Origin: Candidatus Gastranaerophilales bacterium
GTDB lineage: Bacteria > Cyanobacteriota > Vampirovibrionia > Gastranaerophilales > Gastranaerophilaceae
DNA length: 64,000 bases
Assembly (NCBI GenBank): GCA_947589425.1
Contig: CANQAV010000005.1
Location: forward strand, 1 to 64,000
Direction of reading: 5' to 3'
Part shown: positions 24,918 to 33,148 of the stretch, one piece after another
How the letters are laid out: every line of letters begins with the position of its first letter
Position numbering within the stretch: position 1 is the stretch's first letter
The notes under the pieces: model-generated
The model's input: the letters and a program-made list of their open reading frames with translations, nothing else
The model's database searches: none
Told to the model about the DNA's origin: nothing
Position numbers and translations under genes: made by a program

Positions 24918-27902
24918 ATGTATATAACTCCCATCTCGCACAAAAACCCATATTCAAAAAGAATAAAGCACCAAAACAACCCGATTTTCAAAGGAAAGCT
25001 TGAAGACGACTATTTTAAAAGCGCCCGTGAAGAAAGATATCAATTGGAGCTTAAATATTTATGCGATAAAAATTTTGACATTTCACAAAAAGATGAACAA
25101 ACAGGCTCTAATTATCTCCATGTTGCGCTGGAGAGCAATAACACCGCTTTAATAAATCAAGCGATATTGCTTTTGGGAAAGAAAGCAAAAGAAAATCCCG
25201 AAATTGCAATTGATATTCTCTCTCAAAAAAATAATGAAGGGAAAACCCCTAAAGATTATGCTCAAAAAGATGCATTGAGGCTCATTGAAAGAGTTTTGGG
25301 GAACAACTCTCCTAAAAATTCGCAAGAAACCATGGAAGAAAAACCAAAACTTAATGAGCTCCCCAAGGGGACTGTTATTCCAATTCCCGACCTTGATGAT
25401 TTTGATGAAGAAGATTTTGATGATGAAAAAAACACTAATACTACAGATTTTCCGAGGCTTAATGAAATAGCGGGACACAAAAAAGCAAGACAAATTTTAA
25501 TTGATGAAATAGTAACTCCTTTGAACAATTTTCAACCGGTAAGAAAAAACGGTTTCTTAATACATGATAAAGAAGGACACGGAAAAAGCTTTTTATTAAA
25601 TGCATTGGCAAAATCTCTCAACAGAAATATAGAGGATATAGAAACCATAAATGCATTAACGGATAAAATATCGGATAATGAAAAAACAAGAGCAAAAGAT
25701 TTTGATACAATATTTTCAAAAAATATAATCCGGGTTTCAACCCTTGAAGGACTAAGAACGGCAATTGAACTTGCGGAAGAAAACTATAAATTAAATAACA
25801 AACAAGCAGTAATTATAATAGATGAAATCAAGGCAATTTTGCCCGATATTACCGCTCCTTATTCCCAAAATGTCATAAATGCAGAACAATTAATTGAAAA
25901 CTCGGCTCAAAAAGGTTTTATACTTGTTGCAACAACAAGGGAAAAAGACTCAATCAAACCCGAATCAATCCGCTGGGGGCGCTTTGATATTCATATTGAA
26001 TTAAAATCACCCGACGAAGAAGAAAGAAAGGAGCTTTTGCTTAAATACCTCGAAGAAGCGGTTTGCCTCAATGAAAACGAAATAAGAAAAATCTCCGAAA
26101 TGACTTCGGGCTTTAGCTATATTAATATGGCAGAATTTATAAACAACCTTAATTACAATAAAACCAAAGGTTTTGAAAATATTGAAAAAGAAATCAAAAA
26201 ATATGCAAAATCCAAAAACATGGGGGAAATTAACAAAAACGGCACAACGGCATCCTATGACACTTCGGAATTCAGAAGAGAAAACAACAAAATAACATTT
26301 AGCGATGTTGCCGGCATGGACAAAATTAAAGAAAAACTAAACAGAGAACTTGTATATAAATTTAACCCAAACAGTCTTGAATGGTTTAAAAAATTCAACA
26401 GACCCCCGCTAAGACACGGCTTTTTATTCTACGGCCCGCCCGGATGCGGTAAAACATATCTTGCAAAAGCAATTGCGGGAGAGATGAATTTACCTTTATA
26501 TATTTTAAACTCTGCCTCATTTAAAAATAAATTCGTTGGTGAGAGCGAAAGAAAACTTAAAGCAATATTTGACCAATTGAGAAACAAATTCGAACAAACA
26601 GGCGAATACAGTGTTCTTTTTATTGATGAAGCAAACGACATCTTAGGCAAAAGAGATGAAATGTCCGGTTATGACATGGGAATTGTAAATCTCTTTTTGC
26701 AATATCTTAATGATGCACCTCAAAACGGCATTATTCCGATAGTTGCAACAAACTACAAAGATAAACTTGATGAAGCGGTATTAAGCAGATTAGGCACCGA
26801 AATAAAAATTCCTCTGCCCGATGAAGCTTTAAGATTTGCTCTTATTAATCATGAATTTAACAAGGTTAACGAACTAACGAAAGATATAAGCGAAGATGAA
26901 AGAAAATATCTGGCTCAAAGGCTTGGCGGATTTAGCTCAAGAGATATAGAAAACATCTTATCGGACACAATTGATTCACTCTCGCAATATCCTGACACGG
27001 CCCTTGATATAAATGATTTTATAAAAGAAGCAAGCAGATTTTCTCTTGAACACAGGCTCCCCGAAATTAACGAACAAAATACAACATCCGGCTATGACAC
27101 CGTCATAAAAAGAGAGAAAACCGACTATCCCAAAGATTTTAGCGATGTTGCAGGTATGGAAGAAATTAAGGAAAAATTTGAAACATACCTTATAAAAAGA
27201 CTTAATCCCGAAGTTGTTGAAAGGTTTAAAAAAGACGGAATAAATTGCCCCATACAATCGAACTTCTTGTTATACGGTCCGCCCGGAAGCGGTAAAACTT
27301 TTATTGCGGAAGCTTTATCCGGAGAAATGCACATACCTCTTTATAAAATAGATGCCTCAGACATTAAAAATAAATATGTCGGAGAAAGCGAAAAACAAAT
27401 TACAAAAATATTTAATCAATTAGAAGAAAAATACAGGGAAACAGGCGAATACAGCATTCTCTTTATTGATGAAGCGAATGCCCTTTTAAACAGAAGAGAA
27501 ACCGCAAGCAACTATGAGTCGGGGCTTGTTGATTTATTTTTACAGAAGATAAATAATTCTGCCCAAAGAGGAATAATCACACTAATTGCAACCAACTTTA
27601 AAGATAAGATAGACGGCGCAATCTTAAGCAGGCTTGGAGAACAAATTCAAGTTCCCGCTCCGGATAAGTCCTTAAGACTTCAATTAATTTCAAAACTGCT
27701 TGAAAAACGTCCCTCTGCAAAAAATATCACCAAAAAACAAAAAGAAGAATTGGCGGATATTATGGCAGATTTCTCTTCAAGAGATATAACTCAGGCTCTT
27801 AATGAAATCTTAAATAACCACTTATTATATACTGATAAACCCATAACTTTTAAAGAAATCGGGAAAGGGATTGATACCTTTAGAAAAGAACACGAAATAT
27901 AA
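24918..27902 (+). CDS. Triple AAA+ ATPase with ankyrin-like N-terminus
   Basis: The 994-aa protein starts with NNPIFKGKL (about 20-28), then ankyrin-like helices (TGSNYLHVALESNNTALINQAILLL, EGKTPKDYAQKDALRLI, about 55-125). Three AAA modules follow. Module 1 is divergent: Walker A EGHGKS with K223 and Walker B AVIIIDEIKAIL, but a poor sensor region. Module 2 (GPPGCGKT, K512; SVLFIDEAND) and module 3 (GPPGSGKT, K793; SILFIDEANA) are canonical and close to each other, each with NKFVGESE/NKYVGESE pore-loop regions and ATNxKDK..SRLG. Three AAA modules in tandem are uncommon in bacteria. It is the first gene of a three-gene unit; the next ATG is 2 nt after the stop. Confidence 0.85.
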   Translation: MYITPISHKNPYSKRIKHQNNPIFKGKLEDDYFKSAREERYQLELKYLCDKNFDISQKDEQTGSNYLHVALESNNTALINQAILLLGKKAKENPEIAIDILSQKNNEGKTPKDYAQKDALRLIERVLGNNSPKNSQETMEEKPKLNELPKGTVIPIPDLDDFDEEDFDDEKNTNTTDFPRLNEIAGHKKARQILIDEIVTPLNNFQPVRKNGFLIHDKEGHGKSFLLNALAKSLNRNIEDIETINALTDKISDNEKTRAKDFDTIFSKNIIRVSTLEGLRTAIELAEENYKLNNKQAVIIIDEIKAILPDITAPYSQNVINAEQLIENSAQKGFILVATTREKDSIKPESIRWGRFDIHIELKSPDEEERKELLLKYLEEAVCLNENEIRKISEMTSGFSYINMAEFINNLNYNKTKGFENIEKEIKKYAKSKNMGEINKNGTTASYDTSEFRRENNKITFSDVAGMDKIKEKLNRELVYKFNPNSLEWFKKFNRPPLRHGFLFYGPPGCGKTYLAKAIAGEMNLPLYILNSASFKNKFVGESERKLKAIFDQLRNKFEQTGEYSVLFIDEANDILGKRDEMSGYDMGIVNLFLQYLNDAPQNGIIPIVATNYKDKLDEAVLSRLGTEIKIPLPDEALRFALINHEFNKVNELTKDISEDERKYLAQRLGGFSSRDIENILSDTIDSLSQYPDTALDINDFIKEASRFSLEHRLPEINEQNTTSGYDTVIKREKTDYPKDFSDVAGMEEIKEKFETYLIKRLNPEVVERFKKDGINCPIQSNFLLYGPPGSGKTFIAEALSGEMHIPLYKIDASDIKNKYVGESEKQITKIFNQLEEKYRETGEYSILFIDEANALLNRRETASNYESGLVDLFLQKINNSAQRGIITLIATNFKDKIDGAILSRLGEQIQVPAPDKSLRLQLISKLLEKRPSAKNITKKQKEELADIMADFSSRDITQALNEILNNHLLYTDKPITFKEIGKGIDTFRKEHEI

Positions 27903-27904
27903 AA

Positions 27905-30877
27905 ATGAAAATAAGTCCGATACAAAATTTTAATATTAAAAGTTTTCTGCCCGAAAGACATGCCTCAAACCCCATATATTTTTCGGGTCAGGATAGTTTT
28001 GAAAGCAAAATCAAAAAAAATAAAAGCCTATTAATTAAAGAAATGCAGGAGGAAATAGAAACAAAAGGCAAACTCATAATGGATTGTCCCGAAAAATTCT
28101 TAATTTTTACAAAAACTCCCTCATTATGGAATGCCGGATATATAAGTTTGGCATGCGATATTGACCTTGAAGGGGCGCAAATATCTCCTATCGGAAGCAA
28201 ACAAAAACCTTTTACGGGAGTTTTTGACGGAGCCGGTCATACCGTTAAAAATTTTAAAATCATTCAAGCACAGAAAGAAAATTCCGCCAAAAATGCTGTA
28301 TATTATGTACTAAATGACACCAAAAAGAAACCCGCAGGCTTGTTCGGCTATATAAAAGACAGTGAAATCAGAAATTTAAACATAAAAAATGCCCATATTG
28401 AAAATCAAGTGCCCGCCGGCCCCTCGGGAGGAATATCAGCGCAAGCACAGCACAGCGTTATATCCAACTGTCTGTTTGACGGCGAAATTGACGGAAGCGG
28501 TGTAACAGGCGGGATAATAGGTATCAGTGAAGAAAACAACATTGAAAGGTGCGGGGTAACGGCAAAAAGTATAACGGTTAAAAAAGAAAAAGCATATATG
28601 GATTGGGCAGGTGTAGAAGGAACGGGCGGTATAACAGGAGCGGATTTAAACAGCAAAATGTCAGAGGTGTTCTGCGAAGGCGATATTACGGGAGTATATT
28701 CAACAGGCGGTCTTATTGGCCACAGCAAAGGAACAAAAATAGAATATGCAACCTATGAAGGTCATATAGAAAACGCTACCGGAGACAACGTAGGTGCGCT
28801 GATTGGTTTTATGATTCCGCTCAATTCAAACGGATATGTTCCCAAACAATTATCCAACATCTGGTGTTTATCTAATATAGATATAGGGGTAGGGGAAGAA
28901 GATAAAAAACTTCGTTTTTCCAAAACAAGAGTATGTACTTCTCTTGCGGATTTAGATACGTTTGATGCAGGCAAAAACAGTCCCTGCTGGGTTCAAAGCA
29001 AAAATTCAATTCCCCGCCTTAAATTTTATGTTTCAAAACTTACACCCGAAAAAATATTTTTTAAAGACTATATTTCAAAAAAAGACAATTACAAAAAAAG
29101 CTGGGAGTTTGAAAAACCGCTGAAAGAAGATTTGCCTTTGAAATCACAACAATATTTAGATACTCTTGCAGCAAAATCTCCCGAAGAATTAACGGTTGAA
29201 TTTTCCCGCTATGCCAACAAATTAAGATGCAACATAAATGAATCAATGACAATCTCAAAAGAGAATTCAATACTTGAATTCTATCTTTATAAAATCATAA
29301 AAAACCCGAAAATGAATTTAACCGATATATACATGAACAGCAGCATTACTTATGATATCGGTGCAAGCGCACTATTAATGCTGGCACGTCTGGGTAAAGC
29401 ATTTCTTTTTGAAGAAGCGCTTAACAGAGATGATGTAATAGAAGTTATTGAAAAGGTAAATGCCTTCGCCAAAAATTCAATTCTTAGCATGATGCTCAAC
29501 CTCAAAATGGATTCAAGCCTTTTTGTATTTTTAAACCACCCTAAAACACAAAATTATCTTCAAAGAGCAAAAAAAGAAAGTTATATACTCAATCCGAACA
29601 GCAATTATTCCGAACTTGCCAACATCATGCTCGAAGCTTGGAATGAAACGGGAAGGGTATCAAATTTTCCCGAAGATGAAAAAAATAAAACGACGCCTCC
29701 TAAATTGGAAGAAATCTTGCAATGGGATGCAAATTTTTGTGATTGCATGGGAAACAATGTCCCTCTTATAGCTTTTGAAATTGAAGGATTAAGTGAAGCT
29801 GATATTCTATCAATAATAATCGCATCAAACAAACTGGAAGCCGATATTAACCATGCCAATAATTCAGGTGAAACTCCTTTGTCAAAAGCTCTTGAGAAAA
29901 AAATGTATTGCACTGCCTGCTATATCATAGAAAACAGCCCCGACCTTTCACCTAAAGAACAAATTGATAAACTTCCTCCGGATATGCTGTTATACCTTGC
30001 ATCTCAAAATGACAATCGTGCAGATTCCTCAATAAAATGGTATCTTGCAAAATATAAAAACAATATAAATTATCAGGACGAAAACGGAAAAACCGCCTTA
30101 ATTAATGCCGCAGAAGCAAAAAATCAAGACAGCGTATTGTTTGATATTTTGCCCTGGGGAGCAAACCCCAACATTTGCGATTCGTTTTCTCAAACCCCGC
30201 TCCATAAAGCCTGTATAAATCAGGATGAGGCTATGATTTCGCTTCTTCTCAACGAACTTGCATATCCTTTTGTAAGGGATGATTTTTCAAATCTGCCTTA
30301 TGATTATTTAAATGATGAATTAAAAGAAAAATTTAAAAACAAGTTTGAAAGCTTGAAAAAAATATATGAAAATGAAGGACTGGGAGAAATCACCCTTCCC
30401 AAAACCCATTTCGGGCCGACAAAACTGACATCGTCCGACGTAAAACAGCTTTTTGAATCAAAAGCAACAGACAAAGAAAAAAAACAGGAACAGCTTGCAA
30501 ATTTATTATGCTTTGCAATTGAAGAAACAAATAAAGCAGCTATGCAAAGCCTTGAAGAAGACGGAGATAATCTCCTTTTAAGGGCAACAAATCGCTATTG
30601 CAATTCAAAAGACAGTTACGAAAAAATAATGCTCCTGCAAGCCATCAAGCCTTTTTTAAATAAAAAATCCCGTATTAATACTGCCGACGATTTCGGTCAA
30701 ACACCTATATTTAAAGCCTGCGCAAAAGGAAGTTTGCTTCTTATAAGTTTATTAGTCCAAAACGGCGCAAGCATCAACATAGAAGATGCAATAGAAAAAC
30801 GTCCTATTTCATACGTACCCCAAGACAAAAGAAAAACCGTTGAAGAATTCTTTGAGCAATATGTAAGAAATTCTTAA
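27905..30877 (+). CDS. GLUG-repeat and ankyrin-repeat protein
   Basis: The 990-aa protein carries NPIYFSG near residues 22-28. A beta-helix built of GLUG-type repeats spans about 75-330 (KPFTGVFDGAGHTVKNF, PAGLFGYIKDSEIRNLNI, GVTGGIIGISEENNIERC, STGGLIGHSKGTKIEYATYEG). A helical middle follows, then two ankyrin blocks near 640-830 (NHANNSGETPLSKALEKK, DENGKTALINAAEAK, DSFSQTPLHKACINQDEAMISLLL) and 935-975 (DDFGQTPIFKACAKGSLLLISLLVQNGA). No signal peptide is seen, although GLUG domains are usually extracellular. It is co-transcribed with the triple-AAA protein, which also has ankyrin-like helices. Function unknown. Confidence 0.75.
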   Translation: MKISPIQNFNIKSFLPERHASNPIYFSGQDSFESKIKKNKSLLIKEMQEEIETKGKLIMDCPEKFLIFTKTPSLWNAGYISLACDIDLEGAQISPIGSKQKPFTGVFDGAGHTVKNFKIIQAQKENSAKNAVYYVLNDTKKKPAGLFGYIKDSEIRNLNIKNAHIENQVPAGPSGGISAQAQHSVISNCLFDGEIDGSGVTGGIIGISEENNIERCGVTAKSITVKKEKAYMDWAGVEGTGGITGADLNSKMSEVFCEGDITGVYSTGGLIGHSKGTKIEYATYEGHIENATGDNVGALIGFMIPLNSNGYVPKQLSNIWCLSNIDIGVGEEDKKLRFSKTRVCTSLADLDTFDAGKNSPCWVQSKNSIPRLKFYVSKLTPEKIFFKDYISKKDNYKKSWEFEKPLKEDLPLKSQQYLDTLAAKSPEELTVEFSRYANKLRCNINESMTISKENSILEFYLYKIIKNPKMNLTDIYMNSSITYDIGASALLMLARLGKAFLFEEALNRDDVIEVIEKVNAFAKNSILSMMLNLKMDSSLFVFLNHPKTQNYLQRAKKESYILNPNSNYSELANIMLEAWNETGRVSNFPEDEKNKTTPPKLEEILQWDANFCDCMGNNVPLIAFEIEGLSEADILSIIIASNKLEADINHANNSGETPLSKALEKKMYCTACYIIENSPDLSPKEQIDKLPPDMLLYLASQNDNRADSSIKWYLAKYKNNINYQDENGKTALINAAEAKNQDSVLFDILPWGANPNICDSFSQTPLHKACINQDEAMISLLLNELAYPFVRDDFSNLPYDYLNDELKEKFKNKFESLKKIYENEGLGEITLPKTHFGPTKLTSSDVKQLFESKATDKEKKQEQLANLLCFAIEETNKAAMQSLEEDGDNLLLRATNRYCNSKDSYEKIMLLQAIKPFLNKKSRINTADDFGQTPIFKACAKGSLLLISLLVQNGASINIEDAIEKRPISYVPQDKRKTVEEFFEQYVRNS

Positions 30878-30892
30878 AACAAGGAGAAAATT

Positions 30893-31831
30893 ATGATAAC
30901 ACCCGTTGCAATTAATTTTAATTCAAAAACATATTCTGCTAAATTAAAACAAAATCAAAATATATCTTTCGGCTGGTGCGAAGCCCACATTTATGCCATG
31001 AACAGAATTGATATTAAGAAAGCCGAAAAAATCAAAGAATTCAGCTCGCTTTTTAATTGGCGAAGGGTAACACAAAAAACCGAAGCGGCAAAAATAATTA
31101 ATAGTGCATCTCAAGAGGCGGCGAAAATTATGGTGCAATATGCAAATTTAATGGGAACAACAGCCGAAGTTGCGCCTTCTTATGCATTTTCAAATGCAAA
31201 AGAAACGCAGGATGCAATTGATAAAAGCGAGTTTTTAAACGACCCGGTCATTCTTTTAAATATAATACATTCAATTTCCGATATGGATGCAAAACTTGAC
31301 AATGATAATCCGATAAGAAAAGAAAGAGCAAAAGGTGCGGCACAACTGTTTTCCGTTTCCATTATGCTTGATTTAATAAAAAAGAACAGAGAAAATCCAA
31401 AATATCAACATTTTCTTGCTCAAATAGATAAAATGACCAAAATTACAGAGGATACGCTTAAGGATATATATGGCGATGATGTGTTTGATAAAATCAGATA
31501 TTTTGCATCTTTGAACGAAAAACCGTCCGATGATGATAAGAAACGTTCTCTTGAATTTCTTGTGGAGATTGATAAAAAAGCATATTCTCTTGAATTTGAT
31601 GAGTCGTTTAATTGTGAATTAAATAAATTATTAAATGAATATTTAAAAACGGGGGATGAAGATATATTATCTCAAAAACCAAAACTTAAAACAAAATTAG
31701 CATATCCGGACCACGACCACAATCCCCTTGATACCGCTAAAACACATACGCATCAAACCCATACGCACAACATGGATACGCACGATTATATGCATATTTT
31801 AGGTATTCCCCACACTCACAACAACAATTAA
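30893..31831 (+). CDS. Helical hypothetical protein with His-rich tail
   Basis: The 312-aa protein has QNISFGW near residues 22-28, matching the N-terminal motif of its two upstream neighbours. The body is helical and charged. The last 45 residues hold many histidines in alternating HTH and DHDH patterns (DHDHNP, HTHQTHTHNMDTHDYMH, HTHNNN), which should bind Zn, Ni or Cu ions. AAGGAG lies 6-7 nt before the ATG. It ends the 24.9-31.8 kb unit. No family is recognised; metal storage, metal delivery or a sensor are possible from the tail alone. Confidence 0.65.
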   Translation: MITPVAINFNSKTYSAKLKQNQNISFGWCEAHIYAMNRIDIKKAEKIKEFSSLFNWRRVTQKTEAAKIINSASQEAAKIMVQYANLMGTTAEVAPSYAFSNAKETQDAIDKSEFLNDPVILLNIIHSISDMDAKLDNDNPIRKERAKGAAQLFSVSIMLDLIKKNRENPKYQHFLAQIDKMTKITEDTLKDIYGDDVFDKIRYFASLNEKPSDDDKKRSLEFLVEIDKKAYSLEFDESFNCELNKLLNEYLKTGDEDILSQKPKLKTKLAYPDHDHNPLDTAKTHTHQTHTHNMDTHDYMHILGIPHTHNNN

Positions 31832-31856
31832 CGATTTTGTTTCTTTGATATATAAT
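31828..31856 (+). promoter_or_regulatory. Promoter of the first poly-G paralog
   Basis: TTAACG (31828-31833), 17 nt and TATAAT (31851-31856) precede the gene at 31880, which also has AAGAGGAAATT as ribosome site. The second paralog has a TATAAT at 33117-33122 but no clear -35. Confidence 0.45.
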
Positions 31857-31879
31857 TAATTTATATACAAGAGGAAATT

Positions 31880-32815
31880 ATGGAAAAAAAGCTTATACTA
31901 ATCGGCTCGGGCGCATATTTTACGGATAGCTTTATTTATTTTGCAAAAAAAGGCTTTAAAGTAAAAGTTATAAAAACGGGTAAGACAACAAAGTGGTTTA
32001 TGTCCAATTATCAAATATATCAAGATTTAAACTTTGAAATTATTGATGCGGACTATGAAAACAAAGATTTTATAAAAAGCTTGGATATCAATAAAAACAC
32101 TATCGTAATCGGGGGCGGAGGCTACTTTGGAGATTTGGAAAACTATCCCGAAGGAAGAAAAAGTGCTCATAATGACCTTTGGGTTTTAAAAGAAATTGCG
32201 AATTATAATAAACAAAATAATTTGGGGGCTTTAACCGTAAGATATTTTAACGGGGATACGGGTTTCGGTACAAAAATGGAAGCGGAGCTTTTTGAAGAAA
32301 GCCTTAAAAATGTTGATTTATTGATTTTTGATAATGACAATTTAAGGGATTTTGTAATTTATAATGCTCCTTCCCTGAAAAATAAAAAATATATTTATGC
32401 ATGGTTTGAAACACCATTAAAACAATTCGTTTACCATAATGAAAACAAGGAATATAAAAAACAATTTATCTCGTTTGGAAGAAACATCTGTTCAACAGAA
32501 ATAAATTATCCTTCAAAAGCAATGTTTTATCCCTATCCATATAATAAATTTAAAGGAATTAAAAGAATAACAGAAAGATTTTACCACAAAAAAATTCAGC
32601 ACTTAAAAAGCATTTATTATATTGCGGGAATGTCAAATTATAAACAAATCCTCTCAGACAGAAAAGAAGTTTTTGAAAAGCTGTCAAAAATTACCTTTGG
32701 TTTATCGCATTTTTATGATATTTTTCAAAATTCCGTTGAAGAATTTTTGAAAAATAAAGAGTTTTATTTCTCTCTAACCGCTCAAAATTCATCTAATAAA
32801 GAGGGGGGGGGGTAG
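31880..32815 (+). CDS. Glycosyltransferase-like paralog 1, N-terminal part (phase OFF)
   Basis: The frame gives 311 aa starting with a Rossmann-like LILIGSGAYFTDSFIYFAKKGFKVKVIKTGK and containing GALTVRYFNGDTGFGTKMEAE and FDNDNLRDFV. It ends at ...SSNKEGGG followed by TAG, immediately after a G10 tract. The missing C-terminal part continues in another frame to 33095. Removing one G joins them into a 404-aa protein. The overall plan resembles a GT-B glycosyltransferase, but no specific family is recognised. It is 1.3 kb from a close paralog with the same break. Confidence 0.6.
   Translation: MEKKLILIGSGAYFTDSFIYFAKKGFKVKVIKTGKTTKWFMSNYQIYQDLNFEIIDADYENKDFIKSLDINKNTIVIGGGGYFGDLENYPEGRKSAHNDLWVLKEIANYNKQNNLGALTVRYFNGDTGFGTKMEAELFEESLKNVDLLIFDNDNLRDFVIYNAPSLKNKKYIYAWFETPLKQFVYHNENKEYKKQFISFGRNICSTEINYPSKAMFYPYPYNKFKGIKRITERFYHKKIQHLKSIYYIAGMSNYKQILSDRKEVFEKLSKITFGLSHFYDIFQNSVEEFLKNKEFYFSLTAQNSSNKEGGG
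32195..32355 (+). repeat. 161-bp block identical in both paralogs (copy 1)
   Basis: By eye this block matches 33458-33618 base for base, encoding NYNKQNNLGALTVRYFNG through NDNLRDFV, while sequence on both sides differs. It marks recent gene conversion or recombination between the tandem paralogs. Confidence 0.85.
32803..32812 (+). repeat. Poly-G10 tract in paralog 1
   Basis: Ten G follow AAAGA and lead to TAG. The downstream coding frame is reached with nine (or twelve) G: GAG GGG GGG GGT AGG AAT then reads EGGGRNLYYGFCNNPSKD. It is a candidate phase-variation tract, OFF in this assembly. Confidence 0.85.
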
Positions 32816-33095
32816 GAATTTATACTACGGATTTTGCAATAACCCCTCAAAAGATGTTTGCTATTTGATGTATGGAATTATTCCCCTTGTTCCCCATAAT
32901 ATCCACAGTATTTACAAAACTTTGGCGGATAAAAAAATGGCAATCGTAATTAAAGATAAGTCCGATTTTAAAAGATTGCTAAAGATGAGTGATGATGAAA
33001 TACAGGAATATAGGGATAATATTTATAATAATTCCGATTTATTTACCTTTGATAAAACAGGAGATATGTTAATCAAAGAGCTTGAAAAAAATTAA
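32814..33095 (+). CDS. Glycosyltransferase-like paralog 1, C-terminal part (out of frame)
   Basis: After the poly-G tract the other frame reads RNLYYGFCNNPSKDVCYLMYGIIPLVPHN and runs to a stop at 33095, ending NNSDLFTFDKTGDMLIKELEKN. It has the look of a GT-B C-terminal domain (GIIPLVP, then KDKSDFKRLLKMSDDEIQEYRDN). The first internal ATG is at 32862-32865 but has no ribosome site. The segment is strongly conserved with the matching part of paralog 2 (34084-34380), so it is under selection as protein. It should be translated only when the tract is in the ON length. Confidence 0.65.
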   Translation, partial: RNLYYGFCNNPSKDVCYLMYGIIPLVPHNIHSIYKTLADKKMAIVIKDKSDFKRLLKMSDDEIQEYRDNIYNNSDLFTFDKTGDMLIKELEKN

Positions 33096-33148
33096 ATACC
33101 CTTCCAATCTTTATTGTATAATTTTTTTGTACAACAAAAGGATGCAAA

